Positions 54,692-64,000 of a stretch of 64,000 nt of DNA are shown piece after piece; position 1 is the first letter of the stretch; each line of letters starts with the position of its first letter. Origin of the DNA: Phymorhynchus buccinoides (Eukaryota; Mollusca; Gastropoda; Neogastropoda; Raphitomidae); assembly GCA_017654935.2 (NCBI GenBank), contig CM065712.1, positions 21,276,541-21,340,540 of the forward strand, written 5' to 3'. The notes under the pieces are model-generated. The model did not search any database. It was not told where the DNA came from and saw nothing but the letters and a program-made list of their open reading frames with translations. Made by a program: the position numbers and the translations under genes.

Positions 54692-54930
54692 CAGGCATCA
54701 GAATTTTCAGAGGATTAAGAATTTCTGGCAGAGGATTGGCTTCTCTTGACAGAGGTTTTGTCTTTTTTTTATTCAATGTTATGTTTTCTGTTAAATAGCA
54801 TTTTAAAGTTGTTGTTTTTCACTTTATTAAGCCTTTTTGGTGGTGTTGGGAACTCCTTTCAATGTTGTCCCTCTTCAGTCTTGGGCCTTGGCGGCCCCTT
54901 TTAGTTTTACCGCAGGTTTTCTGATGCCTG
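54692..54930 (+). mobile_element. CAGGCATCAGAA element with 6-bp duplication
   Basis: CAGGCATCAGAATTTTC to TTTTCTGATGCCTG. GAGCTT directly abuts both ends (54686-54691 and 54931-54936). The interior shares TCAGAGGATTAAGAATTTCT and TGTTGGGAACT with 2641-3299. Confidence 0.75.
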
Positions 54931-55178
54931 GAGCTTACTGCCAGTGCTTGTAACAGAAAGAAACTGTGTTGTGTTGAAGATTGAATGTGGAGGGGAATTT
55001 GCCAGAGGAAGCTATCAGCCTTCTGACAGCACCTTCTGCAGGGTTTCTGATTTTCTCCTCTCTTTGTTTAGAGTTCTCAGGGGTATTTTCACACCCCAGT
55101 TTCAAATTTGAAAGGGTAAATGATAAAAAAAAAAAAAAAAACGTGGGAGAAACTCCATCCCACTCCCTTCACACGTGG

Positions 55179-55245
<67 letters not shown>

Positions 55246-55380
55246 ACAAATCACACACAGACAGACACATGTGCACACACACACAAAGCAGTACGCAGTA
55301 CCAGGCATGGCACTTTTCAGAGAATTCTCTGAATTCAGAGAAAAGTGAATGTAGAAAAAACGTATGTCAAAGTGGGTTCA
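54931..55380. repeat. (CA)n tract and unassigned sequence
   Basis: A 64-bp CA microsatellite lies at 55180-55243. GAATTCAGAGAAAAGTGAA(T)GTAG (55328-55352) also occurs at 7895-7918. No gene. Confidence 0.6.
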
Positions 55381-55600
55381 CCCTTTCAACGCTAGCTATT
55401 CCTCAGCCAAAATTTACCATTAAACTTACCCGGGTCGAAAAACGATTTTGCCTGCAATATTGGAGATTCCTTTTGTGACATGCATACAATACCTCCCAAA
55501 ATTAAGAACATAAGGTCACTGGATACCAGACCCTCATTTGATGCCTTTTAGTGACATGGGTGTTAAACCATTGTGGCGACAGTGGCGATGAAAGGGTTAA
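55381..55600 (+). mobile_element. Family A MITE, left border decayed
   Basis: CCCTTTCAACGCTAGC to GGCGATGAAAGGGTTAA. Right TTAA kept. Confidence 0.75.
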
Positions 55601-56080
55601 GCTTGAGGAGATGCCCTTTTTTTCAGCGTTCAACAGTTTTATGGAGTCATCATGAAGAGCATTTGCCCCCTGATCTCTCACGCATGGTTTGAGATTCTAG
55701 GGGGTGATTTGAGAGTTCTAGTGCGTAAATACGCACAATCTCTACGTTTTCAGAAACCCCGCTTTCTTACTTTTGCCCTTGAATTTTTATTACAACAATT
55801 ATGATGGTGTGGAAGATAAACTTCAGTCTTCTATTTACGAGAGATGGTGTGTTTTTGTTGAATTGATTTGGTTTGGTTTGTATTGAATAAATCCTGCACA
55901 TGTGGATGCTTGTTTGTGTGTTTGGTGATTTTTTGTTTTTTTAACCTAGGCTTATTCAAAGAACTCTTTGTATGTTTTTATGCATCGTTTTACAATTATC
56001 AAGTGACGGTAAGCTTTGTTCGCTTATCCCCCAACTGAATCTATCTATGCTTCAGCCTATTTTGGGCTATTGTTCATTAT
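55601..56080. other. Unassigned sequence
   Basis: AT-rich, with no supported gene or recognisable element. Confidence 0.4.
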
Positions 56081-56325
56081 TTAACCCTTTCACCGCCAGC
56101 CATCTTTGAGCAAAAATGTCCATTAAACTTACTTGGCTACAGAAAAGATTTCGTCTGCAATATTGTGGGATTTCTCTGTGACACATTTAGAATTTAGTCA
56201 ATCCTTACTACCCGAATTTAGGAACACAATATCATTGAATAACTGACCCTGATTTTAAGGGTTTTAATGACATGGGTGTTAAACCATTGTGGTGCAAAAA
56301 TGTGACATTGGCAGTGAAAGGGTTA
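56081..56325 (+). mobile_element. Family A MITE, both TTAA borders intact
   Basis: TTAACCCTTTCACCGCCAGCC to GGCAGTGAAAGGGTTAA, 245 bp. Confidence 0.85.
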
Positions 56326-56454
56326 AAAATAAACAAGCTTTGTTTCACAGAGATAAGTCTCTGTGACTAGAATAATTCTTTCAAAGGTTGAAGAAGAAAA
56401 AAACCGCACTAACATGTTTTGGAGGGGAAAAAAACCCCTCTTAAATTCATTTAG

Positions 56455-56720
56455 AGGATACTCTTCTTCGTCGATCGTTCAGACAGTTTCCTGTCAAATG
56501 AGCGCAGATGCATCATGCTGCCGTTATATGCGCCTAACTAAGAAATAGTTAGGCCCAGCAAGTCCGTCTTCGGCTGAAGAAAATCTTTGTAAGAATTATT
56601 TTTTTGAAAAAGTCAGGAGAATGGAGCAGTAAGGCAGAAAGATAGTAGAAGAAGACAGTAAGCAAAGGGAAGAGAGTCACAGATTCAGGGTTTGGTTGGT
56701 TGGCTTACCCTGGCTAAAAG
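56455..56720 (-). repeat. Dispersed repeat, family F (reverse)
   Basis: Reversed relative of 59582-59870: TTTCCTGTCA, GCGCAGATGCATCATGCTGC, GGCTGAAGAAAATC. Confidence 0.6.
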
Positions 56721-57004
56721 ACTCCAGGGATCATCCCAACAGCAGAAGCACTTGAACACTATGGTACAAATGCATCAGCTAGGGATGAGAACATTACGTG
56801 TGTGACCGTTTTTGATTACCCCGCCATGTGGGCAGCCACACTCCGTCTTCGGGGGATTTTAGACTGATGATGTTATGCTGGGAGCTTGTCATGGCTTAAG
56901 ACAATCCCCGCACAACCATTCAGAGCATAACAACATTTTGATGTAGCCTTGGCGTTCTAGCTTATGTCAACTGGTCTGACACAGCCTCATGCCAAGGCAT
57001 AGAT
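56721..57004. other. Unassigned sequence
   Basis: No supported gene or recognised repeat. Confidence 0.4.
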
Positions 57005-57473
57005 TTAGGGTTCCCACAAGTCCTTGAAAACTTGAAAAGTCCTGGAAAACTAGCAAGGCCTTTTCCAGGGCTTGAAAAGTGCTGGAAAAACAGCACAGGC
57101 TCCTGGAAAAGTCCTGGAATTTTCTTAATTTGCTGACCAGATTATCAAGTTTCAAGCAAGCAAAACCAACACTTGGTCTCTTAGAAAATATATATATAGT
57201 AAAACTGAAAGTTACCGTAACGCTTGGGTTTTTTAATTCAGACTTTTGACTGCCTGATATTGTGACAGCAGACGACCATGATTCTGCATGTGGACTTTTG
57301 GTGTGTGCAGGTTTTGTAGTTTCAAATAATTAGAATAGTTCGATATTAGCACACCTCTTAGCGTAATGCTTATTATCCATATTGCGAGCAGTATTTTCAG
57401 TCCTTGAAATGTATCAGCATGGTCCTGGAAAAGTCCTTGAATTTTTCTTTTGGAAATCTGTGGGAACCCTGCA
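57005..57473 (+). mobile_element. DNA-transposon-like element with GGGTTCCCACA ends
   Basis: TTAGGGTTCCCACAAGTCC at the left and CTGTGGGAACCCTGC at the right are inverted. Flanking interior blocks of TCCTGGAAAAGTCCTTGAA type occur at both sides. About 460 bp, no coding frame; hAT-like ends are possible but no duplication is clear. Confidence 0.65.
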
Positions 57474-57770
57474 GTGAGATTAGAGGACGTTTTTTTGTTT
57501 TTTTATTAAACTTTTTTTTTCGTTTTTTCATTTAAAAGATTAGAGGAAGTTACAAGCGCAGAACTTCCAGAAGGTGGGGGAACTATTTGTACAAAAGACA
57601 CACACACATTAATATCTCCACTGGGGGTATTTAGAGGAGATCGAGGAATGATTGGCTTAGCACAGAAGTTCAGAAAACAGATTGTGCATGTACATATAAA
57701 TTATAATGCTGTGCGATCTCTTAGTTTTTAACAGCACTCTGAACTTGTGTCACTTTTGGCCATTATGTAA
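57474..57770. other. Unassigned sequence with a family F scrap
   Basis: 57535-57600 (AGATTAGAGGAAGTTACAAG, GGTGGGGGAACTATTTGTAC) is the reverse of the family F left end. It may be the distal part of the 56455 copy separated by an insertion. Confidence 0.4.
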
Positions 57771-58150
57771 TACAGTGGAACCTCCCTTTAAGACCTTGAA
57801 AAATCATCCAAAATAAGGTGTTAAAGACCCACCAGGTCATGTGTCAAATTCACGGGTTTCATGTGTTTTCCCTCTTATAGCTGGTAAGAAATCTTGTTTT
57901 GACCAGGTTTGACTCCCACACACATGCCCCCAAATTGAAAACGAAACCATTTTAAAGAGCAGCCTCAATTTGAAGTTTGTGGCCTTTGTATGTGGGTCAC
58001 AGTTTCCCAGAAAAAACAACAAGGGACTTAATCGTGGTGGGTCAGTGTGTCTTTAAGCGGGAGGTACGGTAGTTGTATAAGGAAGGTAATTTTAATGCAA
58101 ATCCTCGGAGAAGTAGGTCTTATGTGAGAGGGAGTCTTAATAGGGAAGGT
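57771..58150 (+). mobile_element. Family D MITE split by a family B element
   Basis: Left end TACAGTGGAACCTCCC at 57771. Family D sequence stops at AAAATAAGGTG and resumes GCGGGAGGTACGG after 58056. The 3' end decays around 58150. Confidence 0.65.
57821..58056 (+). mobile_element. Family B TTAA element, full length
   Basis: TTAAAGACCCACCAGGTCA to GTGTGTCTTTAA, TTAA both sides, 236 bp. The orientation is opposite to 97-338. Confidence 0.75.
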
Positions 58151-58459
58151 GTAATCTCACTCCATCCTGCGCCCGACAGATTGTCAGGCAGAAACCTCCA
58201 TTTACTTTCCTTATCGATCTAGAAACTATTGATGATTAAAATATGTTTATTCTGAAGGTATTTGCGTCGGAATGATCGCTAAGCTCGTTGCGCGATTTCA
58301 AATCTGCAAGCATTTCATTGTCGTTTTCTTGTGTGTGTTTTGTAATAAAACTAGCACCTCTCTCTCAGAACGTGCAGACTGGGAGTGCAGCCCGCGGGGC
58401 AAATGCCCTGTACGCAAAGGGTTAATGTTGTGGTAATAAAGAAAGAGGCTGAAAGGAGA
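58151..58459. other. Unassigned sequence
   Basis: No supported gene. AAGGGTTAAT at 58417-58426 may be a decayed family A end. Confidence 0.35.
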
Positions 58460-58672
58460 ACAGGGACCCCCATTAAGGGGTCTATGAAGTGCTACAATTC
58501 TAAAGGACCCTCTAAAAGAATGTGCAGGGGGTCCCAGGGATGCACTAGAAAAAATCTTTTTAGCATTCAAAATGCCACTGGGACCCTCTATCCCGCCTCT
58601 AGGACCCTCTATACTGTAAGTGAAGCAGTCCCTGGGACCCCTTGTTTTGCGGGACGATTGGAGCCCAAAAGA
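58460..58672 (+). mobile_element. Family C MITE
   Basis: ACAGGGACCCCCATTAAGG to GCGGGACGATTGGAGCCC, outside the duplicated separase region, which shows the family is dispersed. Confidence 0.7.
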
Positions 58673-58913
58673 TAAGCACACCCTAACATTGGTGTGGGCA
58701 TTACCCATAATGCCATTTGCATGTAAACAAAGTGAAATTAGTAATGCAGGTCGGTAAATGGATAGGGCAAATTTGTATTGATTTTTTTCAAAACAATATC
58801 AATCACTGAGGGAAATATTTTGCATTGTTTTGCAAAAGGTTGCTTAGCTTTTTGGATCCAGTTTATAATCTTTTTTTTGGGGGGTGGGGGTGGGTTGGGC
58901 GAAATGTGTATAC

Positions 58914-59339
58914 AGTAGAACCTCCCTTATAAGACCTCCCATTATAAGACTCCCTCCCACATAAGACCTACTTCTCTGAGACATTGCCCTTCTTTGTAAG
59001 ATTAAAATTACCTCCCTGATGATGAAAATGATGTTTTACGTCCTCTCGGTCATAGACACATATGGGACATTTGTAAATACAAAGATGTTAGGAACAATAC
59101 TGGCTGCAATGCCCGGAGGCAGTGCAACACCAGTAAAGTCCCGAGTTTTTTAACAATATAGATAGGTGTAGCGGTAACCATGCCTCGGTTAAACCTCATC
59201 GGCTATGGTACCGCCACATTAATTATTCTTTCCAGAAGTGATTTTTTAGGAAAAAAATTACCTCCCTTATAAGATCCCTCCCTTATAAGACCTCATTTTG
59301 GATGATTTTGGGAGGTCTTATAAGGGAGGTTCCACTGTA
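58914..59339 (+). mobile_element. Family D MITE split by a retroposon
   Basis: TACAGTAGAACCTCCC at the left and GGGAGGTTCCACTGTA at the right, with TA flanks. The body is interrupted at 59017 and resumes at 59254 after duplication of AAAATTACCTCCCT. Confidence 0.8.
59018..59253 (+). mobile_element. Retroposon with 14-bp target duplication and A tail
   Basis: Starts GATGATGAAAATGATG, ends TTTTTTAGGAAAAA, and is flanked by AAAATTACCTCCCT on both sides (59004-59017, 59254-59267). This marks LINE-type target-primed insertion. Relatives: 24198-24470, 51455-51700, and the seed of the 88-bp array at 5603-6195. Confidence 0.8.
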
Positions 59340-59581
59340 CTACTACTCCCACATTGTTCACATGAGGTGATAACGGTGATTCGGTTTGATTAATTTTGTT
59401 CAAGCAAGTTTTTCTTGTCGATAAGTCCTTGTGATTTTTGTATGCATGTTTCAAAACGGTGCTGTGGCTGTTAGCACAGTGATAGATAGAGAAAGAGAAA
59501 TGAGAGTGGATGGATGCATGGGTTGACGAATTATATTTGTACTTTGATATTATTAGAATTCCATGGGGATACCGGGGGATC

Positions 59582-59870
59582 TTTTGTACAAATAGTTCCT
59601 CCACCTTCTGGAAGTTCTGTGCTTGTAACTTCCTCTAATTCTGTCATTCTCTTTGACTCTGCCTTTTCCCTTTGCTTACTGTTTTTAAGATCTGCTATCT
59701 TTCTGTCTTACTGGTCCATTCTCCTGCCTTTTTTCTATAAATTCTTACAAAGATTTCTTCAGCCGAAGTCGGACATGCTGGGCCTAACTATTTCTCAGTT
59801 TGGCGCATAACTGCAGCATGATGCATCTATGCTCATATGACAGGAAACTGTCTGAGCGAACAAAGAAGAA
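59582..59870 (+). repeat. Dispersed repeat, family F
   Basis: From TTTTGTACAAATAGTTCCTC to GAAGAAGAAAAAGAAGAAG, the fullest copy outside the duplicated region. Confidence 0.65.
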
Positions 59871-60540
59871 AAAGAAGAAGATTAGGAATCTCCCCTTTAG
59901 GGAGAATACTACTGCATTCATAAAAATTCTTCTTTTTTTTTTCTTCTTTTTCTTCCCCTTTTTTTGTCCGGTTTCGATGAAATTGGCAGGAATATCGAAG
60001 GACACTATTCTAATGCTACTAGCCTAGATTGCCAATATTAACCCTTGAATTTGCAAGCTTTGATAAGATCTTGCATAGTCTGTAGTTATTCAGATCCTGT
60101 GTGAGGAGTGTGTGTGTGTGTTCCTGCTTCTAGTTTTTCATATTTTTGGTCTTTAATTAACATTGTCATGATTGACATTATTCGTGTTGTTGTTAGTGTT
60201 GTCATTGTTGTTTTGTAATGGAAAAAAAACACCCCACACCCTCTCTTCATTGATTAACAATATTAATTATATAATACTGCTTTTAAATATATACTTCTCT
60301 CAATTAAGCTTGACCAACCAATTATGATATTATTACTATTATTTCTGTTTGTAACTCTAACCGAGCCCTGTCCTGATATTGATGAACTATGTATTTATTT
60401 ATTTATCTTTATTTTAATTTATTTGCTCAAATTGTGTTACATGTATATATGTTGATTGGATGAAAGATTGAGTGAAAGCAGGAATTGTGGAATGTAAGAA
60501 GAGATGGAATAAAAAAAATATTGAATACAAAAAAAAAACA
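59871..60540. other. Unassigned AT-rich sequence
   Basis: T and A runs at 59931-59962 and 60217-60226; no gene. Confidence 0.4.
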
Positions 60541-60781
60541 TTAACCCTTTCGCCGCCAGCCTTTTTTGGGGGGCCAAAAAGTACCATTAAACTTAGAGAG
60601 AAAAAAAATCTTCAATATTGCAAATTCCTCTGTGACATATATAGCATTAGGCCTATCCTTACCTCCCAAAATTACGAAAATAGGGTCTTCAGATAACAGG
60701 CCCTGACTTGATGCCTTTTGGTGACATGGGTGTTAAAACCATTGTGGTGCATAAATGCGACATTGGTGGTGAAAGGGTTAA
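60541..60781 (+). mobile_element. Family A MITE, TTAA both sides
   Basis: TTAACCCTTTCGCCGCCAGCC to GGTGGTGAAAGGGTTAA. Confidence 0.85.
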
Positions 60782-61132
60782 ACCGATTGTCCAAGATTTG
60801 TCCAATACATTGGCAAAACTTTGATCTTCAATAACTTGAAAACGACTGCAGGGAATACTTTCCTTTTTTTCAGTGTTTATTAAAACTGTGTAAAAGTGTA
60901 ACATTGCAATACTTTCGTTATAAATTTGAACCGGAAGTGGGGACAAAGATTGCCAAATGTGGCCAAATTTTAATATTGAATAACTTGCAAATGATTGTTT
61001 TTAGGGGGATAATCCTGTCATGTTTGCTCTGAAAGGCAAACATAGGCCCTCTAGTTATTAATTATCATTGTCGGAACTTAAATCAATAAATGTAACCGTC
61101 CCTAAAGAAGTGCTTGTGAGATGGATGCGTTC
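60782..61132. other. Unassigned sequence
   Basis: No supported gene or recognised repeat. Confidence 0.4.
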
Positions 61133-61137
61133 TTTAT

Positions 61138-61815
61138 TCAGGCATCAGAATAGGAGTTGTTTGGAAATTATTATCCCTTTCACCGCCAATGTCATATTTA
61201 TGCACCATAATGGTTTAACCCTTTCATCGCCAGTTAAACCATTGGCATGGCACCACAATGACTTAACTCCCATGTCACTGAAAGGCATCAAATCAGGGTC
61301 TGGTATCCAGTGACATTATGTTCTTAATTTTGGGAGGTAAGGACAGGCCCTATTTTATGCATGTCATAGAGGAATCCCCAATATTGCAGACAAAATCTTT
61401 TCTCTATCCGGGTAAGCTTAATGGTAAATTTTTGGCTGAGGAATGGCTAGCGTTGAAAGGGTTAACACACCCATGTCACTGAAAGGCATCATATCAGGGG
61501 CTAGCGTTGAAAGGTTAACACACCCATGTCACTAAAAGGCATCAAATCCTAGCCTGTTATTTCAAGATCTTATATTTTCTTAATTTTGGGAGATAAGGAT
61601 ATAGGCCTATAATTAAATGTTATGCATATATCACAGATGAATTCCCAAGATTGCAGACATTTTATTTCCTCTACCCCGTTAAAGTTTAATGGTACTTTTT
61701 GGCTCAAATATGTCTGACTGCGAAAGGGTTAAGGAGAGTAATCTTATGGTGTATGGGAGTGATCTTGCCTAATTCAATCGGTCAAACATGGGGAAGTTAC
61801 TCTACCATCAGGTAG
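61138..61815 (-). mobile_element. Cluster of family A MITEs within CAGGCATCAGA fragments
   Basis: CAGGCATCAGAATAGGAG (61138) starts a CAGGCATCAGA-type element. Family A sequence runs 61173-61465 and 61466-61732 as two or three overlapping copies sharing GGGTTAAC junctions. GAGTGATCTTGCCTAATTC (61761) then resumes the first element. So MITEs have landed in a CAGGCATCAGA-type copy and in one another. Confidence 0.7.
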
Positions 61816-61986
61816 ACCCCCCCAAAATAGGGATGATTGCTATCAGGGTTTGGTGTTTTTTTTTGGGGGGGGTATTATGTTGAGATCTCCTGCATGTAAT
61901 TTACAATACTTACTCTGTTCCCTTCTTCTTTTTTTAACAGAAAAAAGCACGTTACAGTTAATAGTTACCTATGAATGAAAGATTTT
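61816..61986. other. Unassigned sequence
   Basis: Contains T and G runs (61857-61872); no gene. Confidence 0.35.
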
Positions 61987-62234
61987 TTAACCCTTTTGCT
62001 GCCAGCCATTTTTCAGCCCCCCCAAAATACCATTAAACTTAGCTGGGTAGAGAATATTTTGTATCTACAATATTGGGAATTCCTCTGTGACATGCATAAC
62101 ATTAGGCCTATCCTTACCTCCCAAAATTAAGAAAATAGGGTCTTTGGATAACAGACCCTGATTTTGATGCCTTTTAGTGACATGGGTGTTAAAGCATTGT
62201 GGTGCATAAATGCGACATTGGCGGCGAAAGGGTT
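61987..62234 (+). mobile_element. Family A MITE
   Basis: TTAACCCTTTTGCTGCCAGCC to GGCGGCGAAAGGGTT, with the right TTAA changed to TTCA. Confidence 0.8.
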
Positions 62235-62392
62235 CAAGGACTTTTTTCTTCTTGTTTTCTTCTCTGGTTGGGTTGTTGTTGTTTTTGGAGGGGTGTTTCA
62301 TCTTTGAAACTGTTTTATGTATTCTCCATCCACATTTATGGCTACAGTGGAACCTCCCTTATAAGATCCCTCATTATAAGACTCCCTCCCTT

Positions 62393-62626
62393 TTAACCCT
62401 TTCATCGCCACTGTCGCCTCTTGGCACCACAATGATTTTAACACCCATGTCACTGAAAGGCATCAAATGAATGGTCTGGTATCCAGTGACCTTATGTTCT
62501 TCATTTTAGAAAGTAAGGATATGTCACAGAGGAATCTCCAATATTGCAGACAGAATCTTTTCTATACCCAGGTAAATGTAATGGAAAGTTTGAGCTGAAA
62601 AATGGCTGGCGTTGAAAGGGTTTTAA
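62393..62626 (-). mobile_element. Family A MITE inside family D
   Basis: TTAACCCTTTCATCGCCAC to GGCGTTGAAAGGGTTTTAA. Confidence 0.8.
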
Positions 62627-62752
62627 AGACCCACCACGTCACGTGTCAAAATCACGTTTTGTACGTGTTTTCCCTCTTATAGCTGGTAAGAAATCTTAAG
62701 AAATCTTCCAAGCATAAGAGGGAATGTGACACGTGACGTGGGGGGTCTTTAA
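62623..62752. mobile_element. Family B palindromic MITE inside family D
   Basis: TTAAAGACCCACCACGTCAC to GACGTGGGGGGTCTTTAA, TTAA both sides, 130 bp, self-complementary ends. Confidence 0.8.
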
Positions 62753-62880
62753 GATCTGCTTCTCTGAGACATTGCCCTTCTTTGTAAGCATTAAAATTAC
62801 CTCCCTTATACAACCCCCTCCCTTTTAAGACCTCATTTTGGATAAAAAAATTTAAGTGTTATTTGGGAGGTTGCACTGTA

Positions 62881-63550
62881 TTGCATTTTTCTTCTCCCCC
62901 CTCCCCCCCATCTTCCATTACCTTTCATTTCCATTCCTTCTGCCCCCCGTCTGATCCGTCGTTTCTTTATAATTGTCTTGTCATATATGGTTTTACCATC
63001 AACAAGGGCGTATACGCGGAAGTTTTGTGCGGAAACCCATCACAGCTGTTTCGGGAGCAACATTTAGTTTATCTATATTTTCGTAAGTTTTTTTCAAGCC
63101 AACTTTAGTTTACCATAAGTTACTTTTCATAAATAACAGTAATGAATATGTTGTAGTATGTGACAAAATTATTTATATTCAGTGGATATTGTTAGATTTT
63201 TACTCATGGGCAATATTGCAATACTAAGTGACATTAGTCAAGAACATTTTCTACTCAATATATTGTATGAAACTGCTCAACAAAATAAGTTTTTTACCAT
63301 AAATTTGATTGAAGAAATATATTAAAAATACAATGAAGAACACACAGCCCAAATATGTTACAAAAAACAAAAGCTTGGTTCAGTTTTTATCTAAGATTTC
63401 TAGATTCAGTCTTTTAACTAAAAAGCTTGATTTTGTATGAGATGGAACAGCAGTGGCCATGCACTACCCGCAACAACAAAAATTTAATAATCTGGAAGTA
63501 AAAACTATGAAAGATTGTGCACTTTACACGCGGAAGCCCATCCGCGTATT
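62881..63550. other. Unassigned sequence with one inverted-repeat arm
   Basis: No supported gene. TACGCGGAAG ... GTGCGGAAACCC at about 63012-63040 is inverted at about 63940-63964. CGCGGAAGCCCATCCGCG at 63530-63547 is a related short motif. Confidence 0.4.
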
Positions 63551-63964
63551 TCTTATATAATAATAATAATAAATAACATTTATAGAGCGCCCTTTCTCTC
63601 TTGAGCTCACGGCGCTTCACAATTGTTTAAATAAATACATAAATCATAAATAAGCTACTACAATATCAACTATCACAAACATGCACACAGCCACAACACG
63701 CACGCTCACGCACACGCCCACACCCACATACGCGCGCACACCCACCCACCCACAATGTGGGGGACATCATTTTAAGGCAGGAAACAGGACAAGGAAGAAA
63801 TCAGAGGTATTGCCGGAAGAGGTGAGTTTTTAAGAGCGGTTTTGAAAGACTGGAAAGATTTAGCAGAACGAAGTTCATATGGTAGGGTGTTCCAGACAGA
63901 AGGGGCGCTGAAAGAAAATGAATTATATAATTACAAGTACAGGGTTTCCGCACAGAACTTGCGG
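63551..63964 (+). repeat. Dispersed repeat with AATAACATTTATAGAGCGCC head
   Basis: An AATAATAAT stretch, GAGCGCCCTTTCTCTCTTG, a CA-rich stretch, then GAGGTGAGTTTTTAAGAGCG and GTAGGGTGTTCCAGACAG. This layout is common in metazoan dispersed repeats. Relatives of the head occur at 7541 and 7766. No coding frame. Confidence 0.5.
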
Positions 63965-64000
63965 ATGTCATGTCTACACCTGCATAGTCTTTGCCCCTGT

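Larger units (their letters stand above)
62343..62880 (+). mobile_element. Family D MITE split by two TTAA elements
   Basis: TACAGTGGAACCTCCC at the left and GGGAGGTTGCACTGTA at the right, with TA flanks. A family A MITE (62393-62626) and a family B MITE (62623-62752) lie side by side inside it, sharing one TTAA. Confidence 0.8.

Noticed and set aside
54981..55478. 165-codon frame with a long Thr-His run
   Set aside because: Its core is the CA microsatellite and the rest overlaps a MITE.
1..64000. A new defence, secretion or biosynthetic system
   Set aside because: Apart from separase exons and transposon relics, no conserved coding block was found on either strand.

Overview
This window is eukaryotic (animal) genomic DNA, not bacterial or viral. 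It has short exons with GT-AG borders, introns of 1.4 to 6.3 kb, many microsatellites and satellite arrays, and dense MITE/SINE-type dispersed repeats. A marine invertebrate, perhaps a mollusc, fits best, but the sequence does not prove a taxon. I found no operons, CRISPR arrays, phage genes or defence systems.

The only host protein gene I can support is the 3' end of separase (the peptidase C50 protease that cleaves cohesin at anaphase; vertebrate symbol ESPL1), on the + strand. In positions 1-25990, eight exons (503-619, 4808-4975, 6997-7176, 8280-8421, 14772-14892, 16447-16530, 21191-21355, 22803-23061) join in compatible phases. They encode the C-terminal region: the LVLDK-like strand, the catalytic His in a CGHG motif, the catalytic Cys in FGCSS, and the NLWDVTDRDID block before the stop.

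A run of 500 N (26001-26500) follows. Beyond it the same locus appears a second time. It starts with one further upstream separase exon (26501-26578), then a second version of almost all of 1-25990 at about 28287-52800. The second version alternates between blocks nearly identical to the first and blocks full of one-base indels. Several of its exons are broken, including loss of the catalytic His. The simplest reading is an unmerged overlapping contig or haplotig with unpolished patches; a real tandem duplication decaying into a pseudogene is the alternative.

The rest is repeats. Introns hold tandem arrays with units of about 91, 88, 103-128, 40 and 49 bp. They also hold a TTAA-flanked MITE family (TIR CCCTTTC(A/G)CCGCCA), two other TTAA families, a TA-flanked CAGTGGAACCTCC family, a CCAGGGCTCCCA family, hAT-like elements (TIR CAGACCTGTTTAC, one with a clear 8-bp duplication), a pogo/Tigger-like relic, and retroposons with A-rich tails. 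Positions 52820-64000 hold no gene I can support; they are a mosaic of these elements, many nested inside one another.
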